This document shows positions 1 through 9,657 of a DNA stretch of 64,000 nucleotides, one piece after another. The DNA is from Chloroflexota bacterium (GTDB lineage Bacteria; Chloroflexota; Anaerolineae; Anaerolineales; Anaerolineaceae). Under the pieces are notes generated by a model. That model was not told the origin of the DNA, made no database searches, and worked only from the letters and a program-made list of their open reading frames with translations. Location: contig JAKQJC010000043.1 of NCBI GenBank assembly GCA_029561345.1, positions 62,001-126,000 of the forward strand. The letters run 5' to 3'. The position numbers and the translations under genes were made by a program. Every line of letters begins with the position of its first letter. Position 1 is the stretch's first letter.

Positions 1-742
1 GCGCGGCGGCCGGCTGCTGCTGGAGTTGGAAACCACCACCATCAACGTCAAAGCCGGTTTTTCCGGCACAGTGGCCGAACTCATCCCCGATCGTGGCGCC
101 TATATTGAAGCCGTTGGCTCACTGGTGCAGGGTTTTTGGGGCAACGGCCGCATTGATGTGGGCATGATTTTGATGGCGGTGAAGAAACCCGACGAGGAAA
201 TGACCCCCGACAAGCTGGATGTATCCATGCGCGGGGCTGTGATTGTGTGCGGCAGCTGCAACCGCCCCGAGGTGCTGCAGGCCGCGGCGGATATGAAACT
301 GCGCGCGTTGATCTTTTCAAGCATCAGCTCAAACCTGGTAGGGGCGGCCATGCAGGCCCCCATGCCGGTGATGGTGCTGGAAGGTTTTGGCAAACTGCCC
401 TACAGCACCCAGGTGTTCAAGGTGCTGGCCACCAGCGAAAAACGCGAGGGCTCCATCAATACCGCCGGCTGGGACCGCTGGAAAGGCAGCCGCCCGGAAC
501 TGGTGGTGGGTCTGCCGGTGAGCAACCGCCCGCCCCTGCCGCGCGAACTGGATATCATCGCCCCCGGTCAGACGGTACGAGTCATGCAACCCAACATGAA
601 AGGCCGCACCGCCACTGTCAGTTCACTGAACCTGGAACCGGTGGTGATGCCCAGCGGCTTGCGCGTGGAGGCGGCTCTGGTAAAATTTGAGAATGGCGAC
701 GCGGCCACCATTCCGCTGGCCAACCTGGAAGTGATTGGATAA
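1..742 (+). CDS. C-terminal part of a KOW-motif-like protein of unknown function (5' truncated by window edge)
   Basis: The reading frame is open from the first bases of the window (frame starting at base 2), so the true start lies upstream; a TTG at base 26 is in frame but has no ribosome binding site. The visible part opens with a small beta-rich segment resembling a lipoyl/hammerhead-type fold (KAGFSGTVAELIPDRGAYIE). It ends with a segment like a KOW motif, about residues 190-235 of the visible part (PGQTVRVM, then MKGRTATV). No catalytic motif is visible and I do not recognise the family. It could be a carrier or adaptor domain of a longer protein. The next gene starts 86 bases downstream with its own ribosome binding site. 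Confidence 0.6.
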   Translation, partial: RGGRLLLELETTTINVKAGFSGTVAELIPDRGAYIEAVGSLVQGFWGNGRIDVGMILMAVKKPDEEMTPDKLDVSMRGAVIVCGSCNRPEVLQAAADMKLRALIFSSISSNLVGAAMQAPMPVMVLEGFGKLPYSTQVFKVLATSEKREGSINTAGWDRWKGSRPELVVGLPVSNRPPLPRELDIIAPGQTVRVMQPNMKGRTATVSSLNLEPVVMPSGLRVEAALVKFENGDAATIPLANLEVIG

Positions 743-760
743 AACCGATAAAGTGATGAT

Positions 761-797
761 TCAGCCGGCGCTGAGCATGCTGCTGGCTGAGCAGTTA
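761..797. repeat. Possible solo terminal fragment of the dispersed intergenic repeat
   Basis: TCAGCC and GGCTGAGCAGTTA form an imperfect inverted pair around a short core. The right end matches the end of the longer repeat near 45421 (GGCTGAGCAGTTA) and short matches near 24111 and 53375. It may be a decayed copy. The match is short, so chance is possible. Confidence 0.3.
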
Positions 798-827
798 TGA
801 AAAGATTATTGAACGAGGAGAGACATC

Positions 828-1466
828 ATGACCAACAGTGTATTCACAGACGACAACGGCAACAATGACGATTTCGATCTGATCCCTGAAGAAACGCCTT
901 CTTCAACGCCGCCGCCTTCCAATAACCGAGCGTTCATCATCGCCATTATCGGCCTGGGCGTGCTCTTTGTGCTGGCGGTGCTGGCCTTCATCGGGTATGA
1001 TTTCCTGGTGGCTCGCCCCCAGCGCGCCAGCCGCGAATCCACCATTGCCGCGGTTAATATGTCCAACACTGCCACCGTTTCAGCCCTGACGGCCCAGGCT
1101 GTGGCTGTGGTTCCGCCAACCGCCACCGCCACCTCAGCACCCAAGCTGGCCCCCACCTACACCGCCACCCCCAAGGCCACCAACACCCCTGTGGTTGCCC
1201 AGCCCACCCCCACCAACACGCAGCAGGCGGCTGGCGTTGTGGATCCCCGCACGGCCACCGTCTCGGCTCTGCTGACCCAGGCGGCCGTCGCCAAACTGAC
1301 TGCTACGGTCTCCAGCGGCACTTCAGCCCCGGCTGTGACCTCAACAGCCCTGCCCAACACCGGTTTTGCGGATGAAGTGGGCCTGCCCGGCCTGCTGGGT
1401 GTGGCTGCCCTGCTGGTGGTGGTCATTTTCATTGTGCGCCGCATGCGCACCGCCCCCACTGCCTGA
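828..1466 (+). CDS. Membrane-anchored Thr/Pro/Ala-rich surface protein with LPNTG sorting-like signal
   Basis: The 212-residue protein has an acidic N-terminus, a transmembrane helix at about residues 35-61 and an extracellular stretch rich in Thr, Ala, Pro and Val. That stretch repeats the motif TATVSAL (around residues 82 and 144). The C-terminus has LPNTG (175-179), a hydrophobic helix and a basic tail (RRMR), the layout of a sortase sorting signal. The start is set by GAGGAGAG a few bases upstream of the ATG. The presence of both an N-terminal helix and a sorting signal is unusual; the N-terminal helix may be an uncleaved signal anchor. No sortase gene is in the window, so actual wall anchoring is unproven. 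A strong terminator follows at 1554-1590. Confidence 0.7.
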   Translation: MTNSVFTDDNGNNDDFDLIPEETPSSTPPPSNNRAFIIAIIGLGVLFVLAVLAFIGYDFLVARPQRASRESTIAAVNMSNTATVSALTAQAVAVVPPTATATSAPKLAPTYTATPKATNTPVVAQPTPTNTQQAAGVVDPRTATVSALLTQAAVAKLTATVSSGTSAPAVTSTALPNTGFADEVGLPGLLGVAALLVVVIFIVRRMRTAPTA

Positions 1467-1772
1467 CCTGCCTGCGGCACGCCAAAGGTCATGCTCTCTC
1501 ATCTCCGTTTGTGACGGTTCCCGCCGCAAGATCGACCAATGTCCCAAAACAACAAAAGAGAAGCCATCCAGCGATGCGCTTCTCTTTTTGATTTAAAGAT
1601 GCTGCTTTGACCGTATTTTATTAAGACCCCCTGTCCTCCATGCTGGATTCACTTCTTCAGCGGAAGCCAAAAAAGAACACATTTTCTAGATTTGTGATAT
1701 CATTAAAAGGTCCCATCTTCTCTGGTCATTCTCAAATTTTCTGTCTGCCGCGGCAGAGAAAGGCTGGCAACC
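1467..1772. other. Intergenic region of 306 bp
   Basis: It holds the terminator at 1554-1590 and an AT-richer stretch (about 1670-1740) that probably contains the promoter of the next gene; a TATCAT-like -10 lies near 1698, but no convincing -35 was found. No coding potential was seen. Confidence 0.5.
1554..1590 (+). terminator. Rho-independent terminator of the LPNTG protein gene
   Basis: The stem AAAAGAGAAGC (1554-1564) pairs with GCTTCTCTTTT (1578-1588), with an inner CATC/GATG pair, and ends in a T-run. Confidence 0.85.
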
Positions 1773-2708
1773 ATGATCCTGCTCTCTTCAGAGGCTTTTC
1801 AACAGGCTAAAGCCTTCATCCTGAACCGGGCGCGTCCCCTGGAACAGGCCCTTTTTCGTTATCACTTTGAAAATGCCCCCGCTGAAGCCGCGCGCGAGGC
1901 GCTGGCGGCCTTTCGCAACCCCGATGGCGGCTTTGGCCACGGCCTGGAAGCCGATGTGCAGTCGCCGCTCTCATCGGCGCTGTGCACCAGCCTGGCCCTG
2001 CACACGCTCATTTCCCTGCAAACCCCGGCCAGCCATCCCCTGGTGAGCGGCGCGGCCGGCTGGCTGATGGCTAACCTGGATCGGCAGAGTCTGAAATGGC
2101 GCGCCCTGCCGCCCGGCACCGGCAGCGCCCCGCATGCCCCCTGGTGGAACGATGAAAACGGCAGCCTTGAGAAGACTTTCGATCAGTTCGAGACCATGCC
2201 GCGCGCCAGCATCCTCACCGCCCTGTGGCAGCTTCCGGGCCTGGCGCCCGCGGAGCTGCTGCTGAGCCTGACTGAAGCGGTGGTGGATGCCGCCGAAACC
2301 AGCACCGCCCTGCCCACCTCGGCGGATTCCCTGGAAAACGCCCTGGAACTGCTGGCCGCGCCCGGGCTGCCGGAACCGCTTCGCCAGCGCCTGGCTGCCC
2401 GCCTGAAGGAAATTGTGCCCAACAGCCTGGAACCCAACCCGCAGGCCTGGCTCAATTATTCCATTGAGCCGCTGAAGCTCATCCCCACCCCCCACAACCC
2501 CGCCGCAAAATGGATCCCGCGCGACCTGATCCAGACCAACCTCGATTTCCGCATCCAGCAGCAAAGCCCCGAAGGCTGCTGGGAGCCCAACTGGAGCTGG
2601 TTCGGACAGTATCCAGACGTGTGGGAGGCGGCCGCCCGGCCCGCCTGGCGCGGCGTGGTGACCCTGAAAACCCTGCTGAGCCTGCGCGCCTGGAAGCGCC
2701 TGGCCTAA
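1773..2708 (+). CDS. Protein of unknown function with a prenyltransferase/squalene-cyclase-like toroid fold
   Basis: This 311-residue soluble protein contains FRNPDGGFGHGLEADVQSP near residues 47-65, resembling the Gly/Asp-rich repeat of alpha-alpha toroid proteins (squalene-hopene cyclase and prenyltransferase superfamily). A second, weaker aromatic-rich segment near the C-terminus (SPEGCWEPNWSWFGQYPDVW) fits the same fold. No DXDD or DxDDTA-type catalytic motif is seen, so cyclase activity is not supported. The ATG has only a weak upstream AAAGG. The gene is monocistronic, between two strong terminators. The fold is suggested by pattern; the function is unknown. Confidence 0.65.
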   Translation: MILLSSEAFQQAKAFILNRARPLEQALFRYHFENAPAEAAREALAAFRNPDGGFGHGLEADVQSPLSSALCTSLALHTLISLQTPASHPLVSGAAGWLMANLDRQSLKWRALPPGTGSAPHAPWWNDENGSLEKTFDQFETMPRASILTALWQLPGLAPAELLLSLTEAVVDAAETSTALPTSADSLENALELLAAPGLPEPLRQRLAARLKEIVPNSLEPNPQAWLNYSIEPLKLIPTPHNPAAKWIPRDLIQTNLDFRIQQQSPEGCWEPNWSWFGQYPDVWEAAARPAWRGVVTLKTLLSLRAWKRLA

Positions 2709-2731
2709 GATAAGACCCGATAAAGCCGAAT

Positions 2732-2770
2732 AAACGCAAAGGGCGCACAACTGCGCGCCCTTTGCGTTTT
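2732..2770 (+). terminator. Strong Rho-independent terminator
   Basis: A perfect 15-bp stem, AAACGCAAAGGGCGC (2732-2746) with GCGCCCTTTGCGTTT (2755-2769), has an 8-nt loop and a T-rich end. It separates the preceding gene from the frl operon. Confidence 0.92.
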
Positions 2771-2866
2771 TGTGTCTCAAGCAAAACGGAAAAGGGATAG
2801 ATCAGACACTTTTTTTCAGCCTGAGCCGCGATGATAATTTTTTTTCGCATTCTTCAAGCAGATATG

Positions 2867-2895
2867 TTGACATTATTTTTATACCATGTTATACT
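2867..2895 (+). promoter_or_regulatory. Consensus sigma70-type promoter of the frl operon
   Basis: TTGACA (2867-2872) and TATACT (2890-2895) are separated by 17 bp in a strongly AT-rich stretch. The expected transcription start is near 2902, giving a leader of about 47 nt. The -10 box is overlapped by the repeated TATAC half-sites listed separately, so it is probably repressed. Confidence 0.85.
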
Positions 2896-2926
2896 ATTTT
2901 TGTTGAATGGTATAAAATAAGTATAA
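2878..2926. promoter_or_regulatory. Probable GntR-family operator: four TATAC/GTATA half-sites
   Basis: TTTATACCAT (2878-2887) and ATGGTATAAA (2907-2916) are a perfect 10-bp inverted repeat. A further TATAC lies at 2890-2894, inside the -10, and a further GTATA at 2921-2925. Half-sites of one orientation are 10-11 bp apart, about one helical turn. HutC-type GntR regulators bind GT/TA/AC-type palindromes, and two such regulators are encoded downstream; assignment to them is inference. Confidence 0.65.
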
Positions 2927-2948
2927 ACTCATCTTATTACAGGTGATC

Positions 2949-3803
2949 ATGTCCCGTTTATCCATGCAGCATATTTCGGTGATGAGCGTCCAGTACTGGC
3001 ACTATTCCTTCGACTACTTTCTCAACTCGATGGAACAATGCGGGTTGAAAAACATCGAATTTTGGGCTGGCGCGCCCCATTACTGCTTTGACGACCATGA
3101 AACCCGCGCCGAAGCCAGTCAGAAAATCACTGCCATGCGCCGCCAGATCGAAGCGCGCGGCATGCGCATGATTATGTACACCCCCGAGCAGCTCAATTAT
3201 CCGGTCAATATTGCCGGCCGCGATCCCGCCTACCGGCGCAAAAGCCTCAACTATTTCATTCGCGCCATGGAAGACGCGCTGGAATTTGGCTGCCCGCGCG
3301 TGTTCATCACCTCGGGCTGGGGCCTGCGCGATGAACCCCGCGAAGAAGCCTGGAAGCGCTCGGTGGAGTCGCTGGCCCTTCTCAGCCGCCAGGCCACCGA
3401 AAAAGGCGTCACCCTGGTCATTGAACAACTCCAGCCCTATGAATCGAACCTGTTGGTCACCGGCGCCGATATGGCGCGCATGGTCAGCGAGGTGGATTCC
3501 AGTGCCCTGCAGTGCTGTGTGGACCTGGTGGCCATGGCTGTTTCAGGCGAGCGCCTGCAGCCCTTCTTTGATCGCCTGGGGCCGCGGGTGCAGCACATCC
3601 ACTTTGCCGACGGCAGCCCTTCGGGCCATTTCATCCTGGGCGACGGCCACCTGCCCCTGCTGGAATACCTCAAAATTCTCGAAGCCAACGACTACATGGG
3701 CTACCTGACTCTGGAAATCAACGACGCGATTTACTGGGAAAATCCCCACGATTCCATTGCCCGCAGCGCGGCCTATCTGCGCCGCTTTTTACCCGAAGCC
3801 TGA
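2949..3803 (+). CDS. Sugar phosphate isomerase/epimerase, FrlC-like paralog 1
   Basis: The 284-residue TIM-barrel protein belongs to the xylose isomerase/AP endonuclease 2 superfamily. It resembles fructoselysine 3-epimerase FrlC in layout: NIEFWAG near the N-terminus, a Glu in VIEQLQPYESN (about residue 157), an Asp in CCVDLV (about 182), HIHFADG (about 218) and a C-terminal Glu in YLTLEIND. These match the metal-binding and catalytic Glu/Asp/His positions of the family. The ATG is preferred over the in-frame GTG at 2943 because AGGTG sits just before it. It is the first gene of the operon and is more diverged from E. coli FrlC than the copy at 9658, so it may act on another ketosamine or sugar. 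Confidence 0.82.
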   Translation: MSRLSMQHISVMSVQYWHYSFDYFLNSMEQCGLKNIEFWAGAPHYCFDDHETRAEASQKITAMRRQIEARGMRMIMYTPEQLNYPVNIAGRDPAYRRKSLNYFIRAMEDALEFGCPRVFITSGWGLRDEPREEAWKRSVESLALLSRQATEKGVTLVIEQLQPYESNLLVTGADMARMVSEVDSSALQCCVDLVAMAVSGERLQPFFDRLGPRVQHIHFADGSPSGHFILGDGHLPLLEYLKILEANDYMGYLTLEINDAIYWENPHDSIARSAAYLRRFLPEA

Positions 3804-3819
3804 GCCCCGGAGCAAGCGC

Positions 3820-4566
3820 GTGAACCATCCTTACCTACACAGCCGGCCTAGAGATGAGATTGCTGAATGTATTGAGTGTTACATCATTGAGCAGCAGCTC
3901 AAGCCGGGCGACCGCCTGCCCTCTGAGCGCACCCTGTGCGAGGCTTGGGATTGCAACCGCATGACCTTCAGGGCAGCGGTGAAGCGCCTGATTGCCGAGG
4001 GCGTGCTCTACAACGTGCCGGCAATCGGCAATTTTGTGGCCCCGCAAAAATTGCAGCGCTACCTGCAGGACCTGACCTCATTCTCTGATTTTGTGCTGCA
4101 GCAGGGCCGTCGGGTGGATAACCACCTGGTGAGTCAGCGCAGTTTTGCCGCCCCGGCCCAGATGGCCGAGAAGCTCAAGGTTCCGGCGGGCAGCGAGGTG
4201 TTTGAGCTGATCCGTCTGCGCCGCGTGGATGACGAACCGGTGACCCTCGAAACGGTTCACCTTCCCTGCCAGCGTTTCAACGGCATTCAGAAATATGATT
4301 TTGAGCGCCTGTCGCTCTATACGGTGATGGAACGCAAATACGGCGTTGTGCCCATGGGCGGCAGCGAAGAGATCAGCCTCACCTATGCCGATGCCGGCGA
4401 GGCCGGGCTGCTGCAGGTGCCCGAAGGCGCCGCCCTGTTCTTCCTCAAGGGCATCACCTGGGATGAACAGGGAGACCCCATTGAACTGGTCAAATCGGTT
4501 TCGCGCACCGATAAACTTAGTTTTGCCGGCACCCTGCAGCGCGATGCAGGGACGGGAGGTGAATGA
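3820..4566 (+). CDS. GntR family transcriptional regulator with UTRA domain (FrlR-like 1)
   Basis: The protein has 248 residues. An N-terminal winged helix-turn-helix (about 8-72, including LPSERTLCEAWDCNRMTFR) is followed by a UTRA ligand-binding domain (about 90-240). UTRA domains bind sugar phosphates or related effectors and change DNA binding. The GTG start is chosen because GGAG lies 7 bases upstream; an ATG at 3757 would run deep into the epimerase gene. It follows the epimerase by 16 bases and its stop overlaps the next start. It is probably a local repressor acting on the palindromic site before the operon, with a phosphorylated ketosamine as a likely inducer (inference from FrlR). 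Confidence 0.88.
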   Translation: MNHPYLHSRPRDEIAECIECYIIEQQLKPGDRLPSERTLCEAWDCNRMTFRAAVKRLIAEGVLYNVPAIGNFVAPQKLQRYLQDLTSFSDFVLQQGRRVDNHLVSQRSFAAPAQMAEKLKVPAGSEVFELIRLRRVDDEPVTLETVHLPCQRFNGIQKYDFERLSLYTVMERKYGVVPMGGSEEISLTYADAGEAGLLQVPEGAALFFLKGITWDEQGDPIELVKSVSRTDKLSFAGTLQRDAGTGGE

Positions 4567-5357
4567 TGCGTCTGGCGGCAGTTGGCGATAATTGCATGGA
4601 TGCCTACAAAAATGGCCGGGCTTACCCCGGTGGCAACCCGGTGAACGTGGCGGTGTATCTGCGCCGCCTTGGCGAGCAGGCTTCCTATACCGGCGTGGTG
4701 GGAGATGATGAGTACGGCGACTTGATGAAAAAGGCTCTGGCAGCCAAAGGGGTGGATATTTCTCACCTGCACACCCTGCCCGGAAAAACCGCTGTCACCC
4801 AGGTGGAACTGGTCAACGGCGAGCGCGTGTTTGGCGATTACGATGAGGGCGTGATGGCCCATTTCCAGCTCAGCCTGGATGACCGCCGCTTTCTCTGCGA
4901 GCATGATTTGATTCACACCGGTCTGTGGGGCAAAATCGAGCATGATCTGCCTGACCTGCACCGGCGCGGCGGGTTGATTTCCTTTGATTTCGCCGACAAA
5001 CTGGAGCACCCCACGGTGTCCCTGGCTTTACCGTATGTGGACCTGGCTTTCTTCTCCTACACGGCCGATGATGCTTTCATTCGCGATTTTCTCCGCGAGG
5101 CGCAGTCCAAAGGTCCTGGGCTGGTGGTGGCCACCCTCGGCGAAAACGGCAGCCTGCTCTACGAAGGCAGGAATTTCATCACCGGCGGCATTGTGCCGGT
5201 GGAAGTGGTGGATACCATGGGCGCGGGCGATTCCTTTATTGCAGGTTTTTTGCGCGGCTTCTGGTTGAAACACGGCCTGGCTGAATGCCTGCGTTTGGGC
5301 GCTGAAAATGCCTCGCAAACCCTGCGCTACATGGGCGCCTGGGAGGTTGACCTGTGA
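4566..5357 (+). CDS. frlD: Fructoselysine 6-kinase (PfkB family)
   Basis: The 263-residue PfkB-family kinase phosphorylates fructoselysine at C6 with ATP in the cytoplasm. It closely follows E. coli FrlD as I recall it: GDNCMD at the N-terminus, the sugar-binding GGNPVNVAVY (22-31), VVGDDEYG, GVDISHLHT, RVFGDYDEGVMA, and the DTMGAGDSF anion-hole/catalytic motif with the base Asp at 222. It ends in YMGAW, like E. coli FrlD. The second of two adjacent ATGs is chosen because GGGAGG lies six bases upstream. The stop of frlR1 overlaps this start (ATGA-type coupling), and the stop overlaps the next kinase start. Confidence 0.92.
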   Translation: MRLAAVGDNCMDAYKNGRAYPGGNPVNVAVYLRRLGEQASYTGVVGDDEYGDLMKKALAAKGVDISHLHTLPGKTAVTQVELVNGERVFGDYDEGVMAHFQLSLDDRRFLCEHDLIHTGLWGKIEHDLPDLHRRGGLISFDFADKLEHPTVSLALPYVDLAFFSYTADDAFIRDFLREAQSKGPGLVVATLGENGSLLYEGRNFITGGIVPVEVVDTMGAGDSFIAGFLRGFWLKHGLAECLRLGAENASQTLRYMGAWEVDL

Positions 5358-6163
5358 CGGACTTACCTTTGCGCGTGGCCGCCATTGGCGACAACTGTAT
5401 GGACGTGTACCCGCGTCTGGGGCGGGCCTACCCGACCGGTAATGTGGTGGATTTTGCCGTTAACATGCAGCGGCTTGGCCTGCCCACCGCGGTGATCAGC
5501 ACCACTGGCAGCGATGATTACGGCCGCCTGATGCGTGAAACCCTGGCTGGTCAGGGGGTGGATCTCAGCCATTTTCACACCGCCAGCGGCCCCACGGCCG
5601 TCACCCTGATGGACATGAACGGTCGGGACCGTGTTCACGGCGACTATCTTGAGGGCGTGCTGGCAGATATGGCCTTTTCAGAGCAGGATATTGCCTTTGC
5701 CGCCAGCCATGCCCTGGTGCACACAGCTTTTTGGGGCAAGGCTGAAGCTCACCTGGCAGCGCTGCGCGCGCAGGGCGCCCTGATCAGCTTCGATTACGCC
5801 ACCAAAAAAGACTCTCCCCTGGTGGCGCAGACCCTGCCGCTGGTGGATTTTGCCTTTTTCTCCTTTGCCGCCGCGGCGCAGGATGAGGCTCGCGCCTTTC
5901 TGCGGCAGGCCCAGGCCGCCGGTCCACGGATGGCAGTGGCCACCTTTGGCAGCGCGGGCAGCCTGGCCTATGACGGCCGTGAATTTTACCCCTTCGGCGT
6001 TTTCCCGGCCCAGGTGGTCAACACAGTTGGCGCAGGCGACGCATTTATTGCGGGCTTCATGCATGCCCACCTGACCGGACAGGATGTGCCGGGCTGTTTG
6101 CAGGCCGGTGCCAGGATCGCCGCCGCAGTGGTGGAGGTATTTGAGCCGTGGGTGACGAACTGA
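5354..6163 (+). CDS. PfkB family sugar kinase, FrlD-like paralog 2
   Basis: The 269-residue protein is a tandem paralog of the preceding kinase, with GDNCMDVYPRLGRAYP at the N-terminus and VNTVGAGDAF near the C-terminus; the catalytic Asp is at 229. The substrate-binding segment differs: TGNVVDFAVN here against GGNPVNVAVY in the neighbour. The Asp of the DT.GAGD motif is Asn (223). Core catalysis looks intact, so it is probably an active kinase with a shifted sugar specificity (inference). The GTG start overlaps the previous stop by four bases and has GGGAGG seven bases upstream. It could phosphorylate another fructosamine or the product of the first epimerase. Confidence 0.85.
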   Translation: MTDLPLRVAAIGDNCMDVYPRLGRAYPTGNVVDFAVNMQRLGLPTAVISTTGSDDYGRLMRETLAGQGVDLSHFHTASGPTAVTLMDMNGRDRVHGDYLEGVLADMAFSEQDIAFAASHALVHTAFWGKAEAHLAALRAQGALISFDYATKKDSPLVAQTLPLVDFAFFSFAAAAQDEARAFLRQAQAAGPRMAVATFGSAGSLAYDGREFYPFGVFPAQVVNTVGAGDAFIAGFMHAHLTGQDVPGCLQAGARIAAAVVEVFEPWVTN

Positions 6164-6909
6164 TCACCAACGGCCCCAGCCCCATGTATATTCAGCTGCG
6201 TGAAATCATCCGCAGCCGGATTGATGACGGCGAATATATTCCCGGCTCGGCCATTCCATCTGAAAGTGAGCTGGCCCAGGCTTTTGGCCTGCACCGCCTG
6301 ACAGTGCGCAGTGCCATCACTGCCCTGGTCAACGAAGGGTTGATCAAACCGGTGCAGGGCAAGGGTGTGTTTGTGGTTGGAAAAAAGATGCACCGAGACC
6401 TGGAGCGTCTGACCGGTTTCCGCCAGACCATGCGCGAGCGCGACGCCGTGCCCGAAACGCGCGTGCTGTTCATGGCGCGCCGCCCCGCCGGGCTGAAATA
6501 TGCCCGCATTCTGGAAATTGCCCCGCAGGATGAAATTTTTGCCCTGCGCCGCCTGTGCTTTGCCTCTGGCGCGCCGGTCTCCATTGAGGATATTTATATT
6601 CCTTGCGCCGTGCTCAACGATCTGGACCGGGTGGACCTGAACGTTTTCTCGCTCTTCGATATTTACGAATTCAATCACATCCACCTCAGCACCGCCTGGC
6701 AGACTCTTTCGGTGACCACCCTCGATGCCAGGGATGCGCGCACGTTAAAGATCAACCCCGAAATGGCGGTGCTGATGTTTGACTGTGTCAGCCGCGACGA
6801 AACCGGGCGGGTAATTGAATTCAGCCAGTCCTTCACCCGTTCAGACCGCGCCAGCTTCACCGTGCATTACTCGCGGGCTGGTGTGCCGCATCAGCCGGGA
6901 GAAAAATAA
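6148..6909 (+). CDS. GntR family transcriptional regulator with UTRA domain (FrlR-like 2)
   Basis: The 253-residue regulator has an N-terminal winged HTH (about 12-76; IPSESELAQAFGLHRLTVR) and a UTRA domain. It is a paralog of the regulator at 3820 but diverged. The GTG start has GGAGG ten bases upstream, within the end of the kinase gene, giving a 16-base overlap and translational coupling. Two UTRA regulators in one operon suggest sensing of two different effectors, matching the two kinases. It is followed by about 260 bases before frlA, the largest gap in the operon before the frlC-amidohydrolase gap. Confidence 0.88.
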   Translation: MGDELITNGPSPMYIQLREIIRSRIDDGEYIPGSAIPSESELAQAFGLHRLTVRSAITALVNEGLIKPVQGKGVFVVGKKMHRDLERLTGFRQTMRERDAVPETRVLFMARRPAGLKYARILEIAPQDEIFALRRLCFASGAPVSIEDIYIPCAVLNDLDRVDLNVFSLFDIYEFNHIHLSTAWQTLSVTTLDARDARTLKINPEMAVLMFDCVSRDETGRVIEFSQSFTRSDRASFTVHYSRAGVPHQPGEK

Positions 6910-6974
6910 ACCATTCCAACATAAAAAGGAGATTTTAAGAACGCCTGAAGAAGTCCCCACAAGTAAATAAAAGA

Positions 6975-7058
6975 CACGCACCCATGGTGAGGTGCGTGCC
7001 CCCAGCCGAATGCAAGTGAGCGGGCCATATCCCTGCCAGGAGAAGCGACCTCGCCCGC
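6975..7058 (+). promoter_or_regulatory. Structured intergenic segment upstream of frlA
   Basis: Two hairpins are visible: CACGCACC (6975-6982) with GGTGCGTG (6991-6998), and GCGGGC (7020-7025) with GCCCGC (7053-7058). No T-run follows either, so they are not simple terminators. They could affect RNA stability or relative expression between the regulator/kinase half and the transporter half. No known riboswitch class was recognised. Confidence 0.35.
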
Positions 7059-7138
7059 CTGCCAACTGGAAGTTCAATCATAACACCCTTTTCAGGGACA
7101 AGCAATACAACCCAAAATTGACCTTCCAGCGAACATAA

Positions 7139-8509
<1,371 letters not shown>

Positions 8510-8582
8510 TTGACCCTCGCGGCGGTCGGGCACAACCCTGCCATACCCGGCCGCCGCATAAAATCCTCAAAGGAATGGAACC

Positions 8583-9605
8583 ATGTTAAAGATTGACAAG
8601 AATGAAGTGGATTTTTTGGTGACCGGCAGCATGGTCCAGGAAGTCAAAGACATCCTGGCGCGCGACCTGCCGCGGGTGAAGGCCATCTGCGCTGAAATGC
8701 TGGAACGCGGGCTGGAAAGAGTCTATTTTGTGGCCTGCGGCTCGCCGCTTTCGGCTGCCAAAACCGCCTGCCAGCTTTTTGATCAGTATTCCACCCTTCC
8801 CTGCGCCGCCTACAGCGGCTGGGAGTTTTGCGATAACCCGCCCCACAAGCTGGACGAAACCTGTCTTTTGATTGCTATTTCCCATTATGGCAAGACCGAA
8901 GAAACCAGCAAAGCCCTCCAGCTGGCCAAAAGCAGGGGTGTCTTCACCGTCAGCGTGACCAACAAACCTGAAAACCCCATGGCTGCCCTGGGCGACCGTG
9001 TCATTGATTACCATGCCGAGTGCATCTGGGAAGCCCACACCCTCATCAGCTATGCCTTTGCCATCGAAATCATCAACGCCCTGCAGCCCCACCCTGAAAT
9101 CAGCGCTATTGCCGCGCAGCTGCCCCGGCTGCCCGCCCTGCTCGAAAAACTGGTTAACAGCTGCGAGGAAACCGGCCGCCAGCTGGGTGAAACCGCTGCG
9201 CAGTGGCCGCTCATTTACACCGTGGCGGGCGGCATTTTGCGCCCCCTAGCCTACAAAGAGGGCGTGGTGACCCTGATGGAATTCACCTGGACCCACGGCT
9301 CGGTGCTGGATGCCTCGGAATTTCGTCACGGGCCGCTGGAGGTGGTGGAAGAAGGCGTGCCCTTCATTTTTTTGCTTGGCACCGATGCCAGCCGCCACAC
9401 CGTGGAACGGGCGTTGAATTTTGTCCGCCGTTACACCCGTAACGTCGTTGTGTTTGACTACGCCGCGCTGGGCGAAGGGCTGCATCCCATGCTGGCGCCG
9501 ATGGTCCTCTTTGTGCCGATGGAATGGTTCAGTTACTACCTGTCCATCTACAAAGATCACAACCCCGATCAGCGCCGCTATTACGGCGGCCTGGTTGAAT
9601 ATTGA
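8583..9605 (+). CDS. frlB: Fructoselysine-6-phosphate deglycase FrlB (SIS domain)
   Basis: The 340-residue cytoplasmic enzyme splits fructoselysine 6-phosphate to lysine and glucose 6-phosphate. It contains two SIS domains and matches E. coli FrlB throughout: VDFLVTG.MVQEV, YFVACGSPL, SGWEFCDN, YGKTEE, CIWE, YKEGVVTLMEFTWTHG, EFRHGPLEVVE.GVPF, VPMEW, YLSIYKDHNPD and the terminal YYGGLVEY. E233 and H249 are 16 residues apart, the spacing of the catalytic Glu/His pair reported for the related FraB/FrlB deglycases. It is the only deglycase in the cluster, so products of both kinases must use it or an enzyme elsewhere. Confidence 0.95.
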   Translation: MLKIDKNEVDFLVTGSMVQEVKDILARDLPRVKAICAEMLERGLERVYFVACGSPLSAAKTACQLFDQYSTLPCAAYSGWEFCDNPPHKLDETCLLIAISHYGKTEETSKALQLAKSRGVFTVSVTNKPENPMAALGDRVIDYHAECIWEAHTLISYAFAIEIINALQPHPEISAIAAQLPRLPALLEKLVNSCEETGRQLGETAAQWPLIYTVAGGILRPLAYKEGVVTLMEFTWTHGSVLDASEFRHGPLEVVEEGVPFIFLLGTDASRHTVERALNFVRRYTRNVVVFDYAALGEGLHPMLAPMVLFVPMEWFSYYLSIYKDHNPDQRRYYGGLVEY

Positions 9606-9657
9606 TACGCAAGGCATCAGCATCCGCGCCTGAAGACCTGCAGAAAAGAGAAATCCT

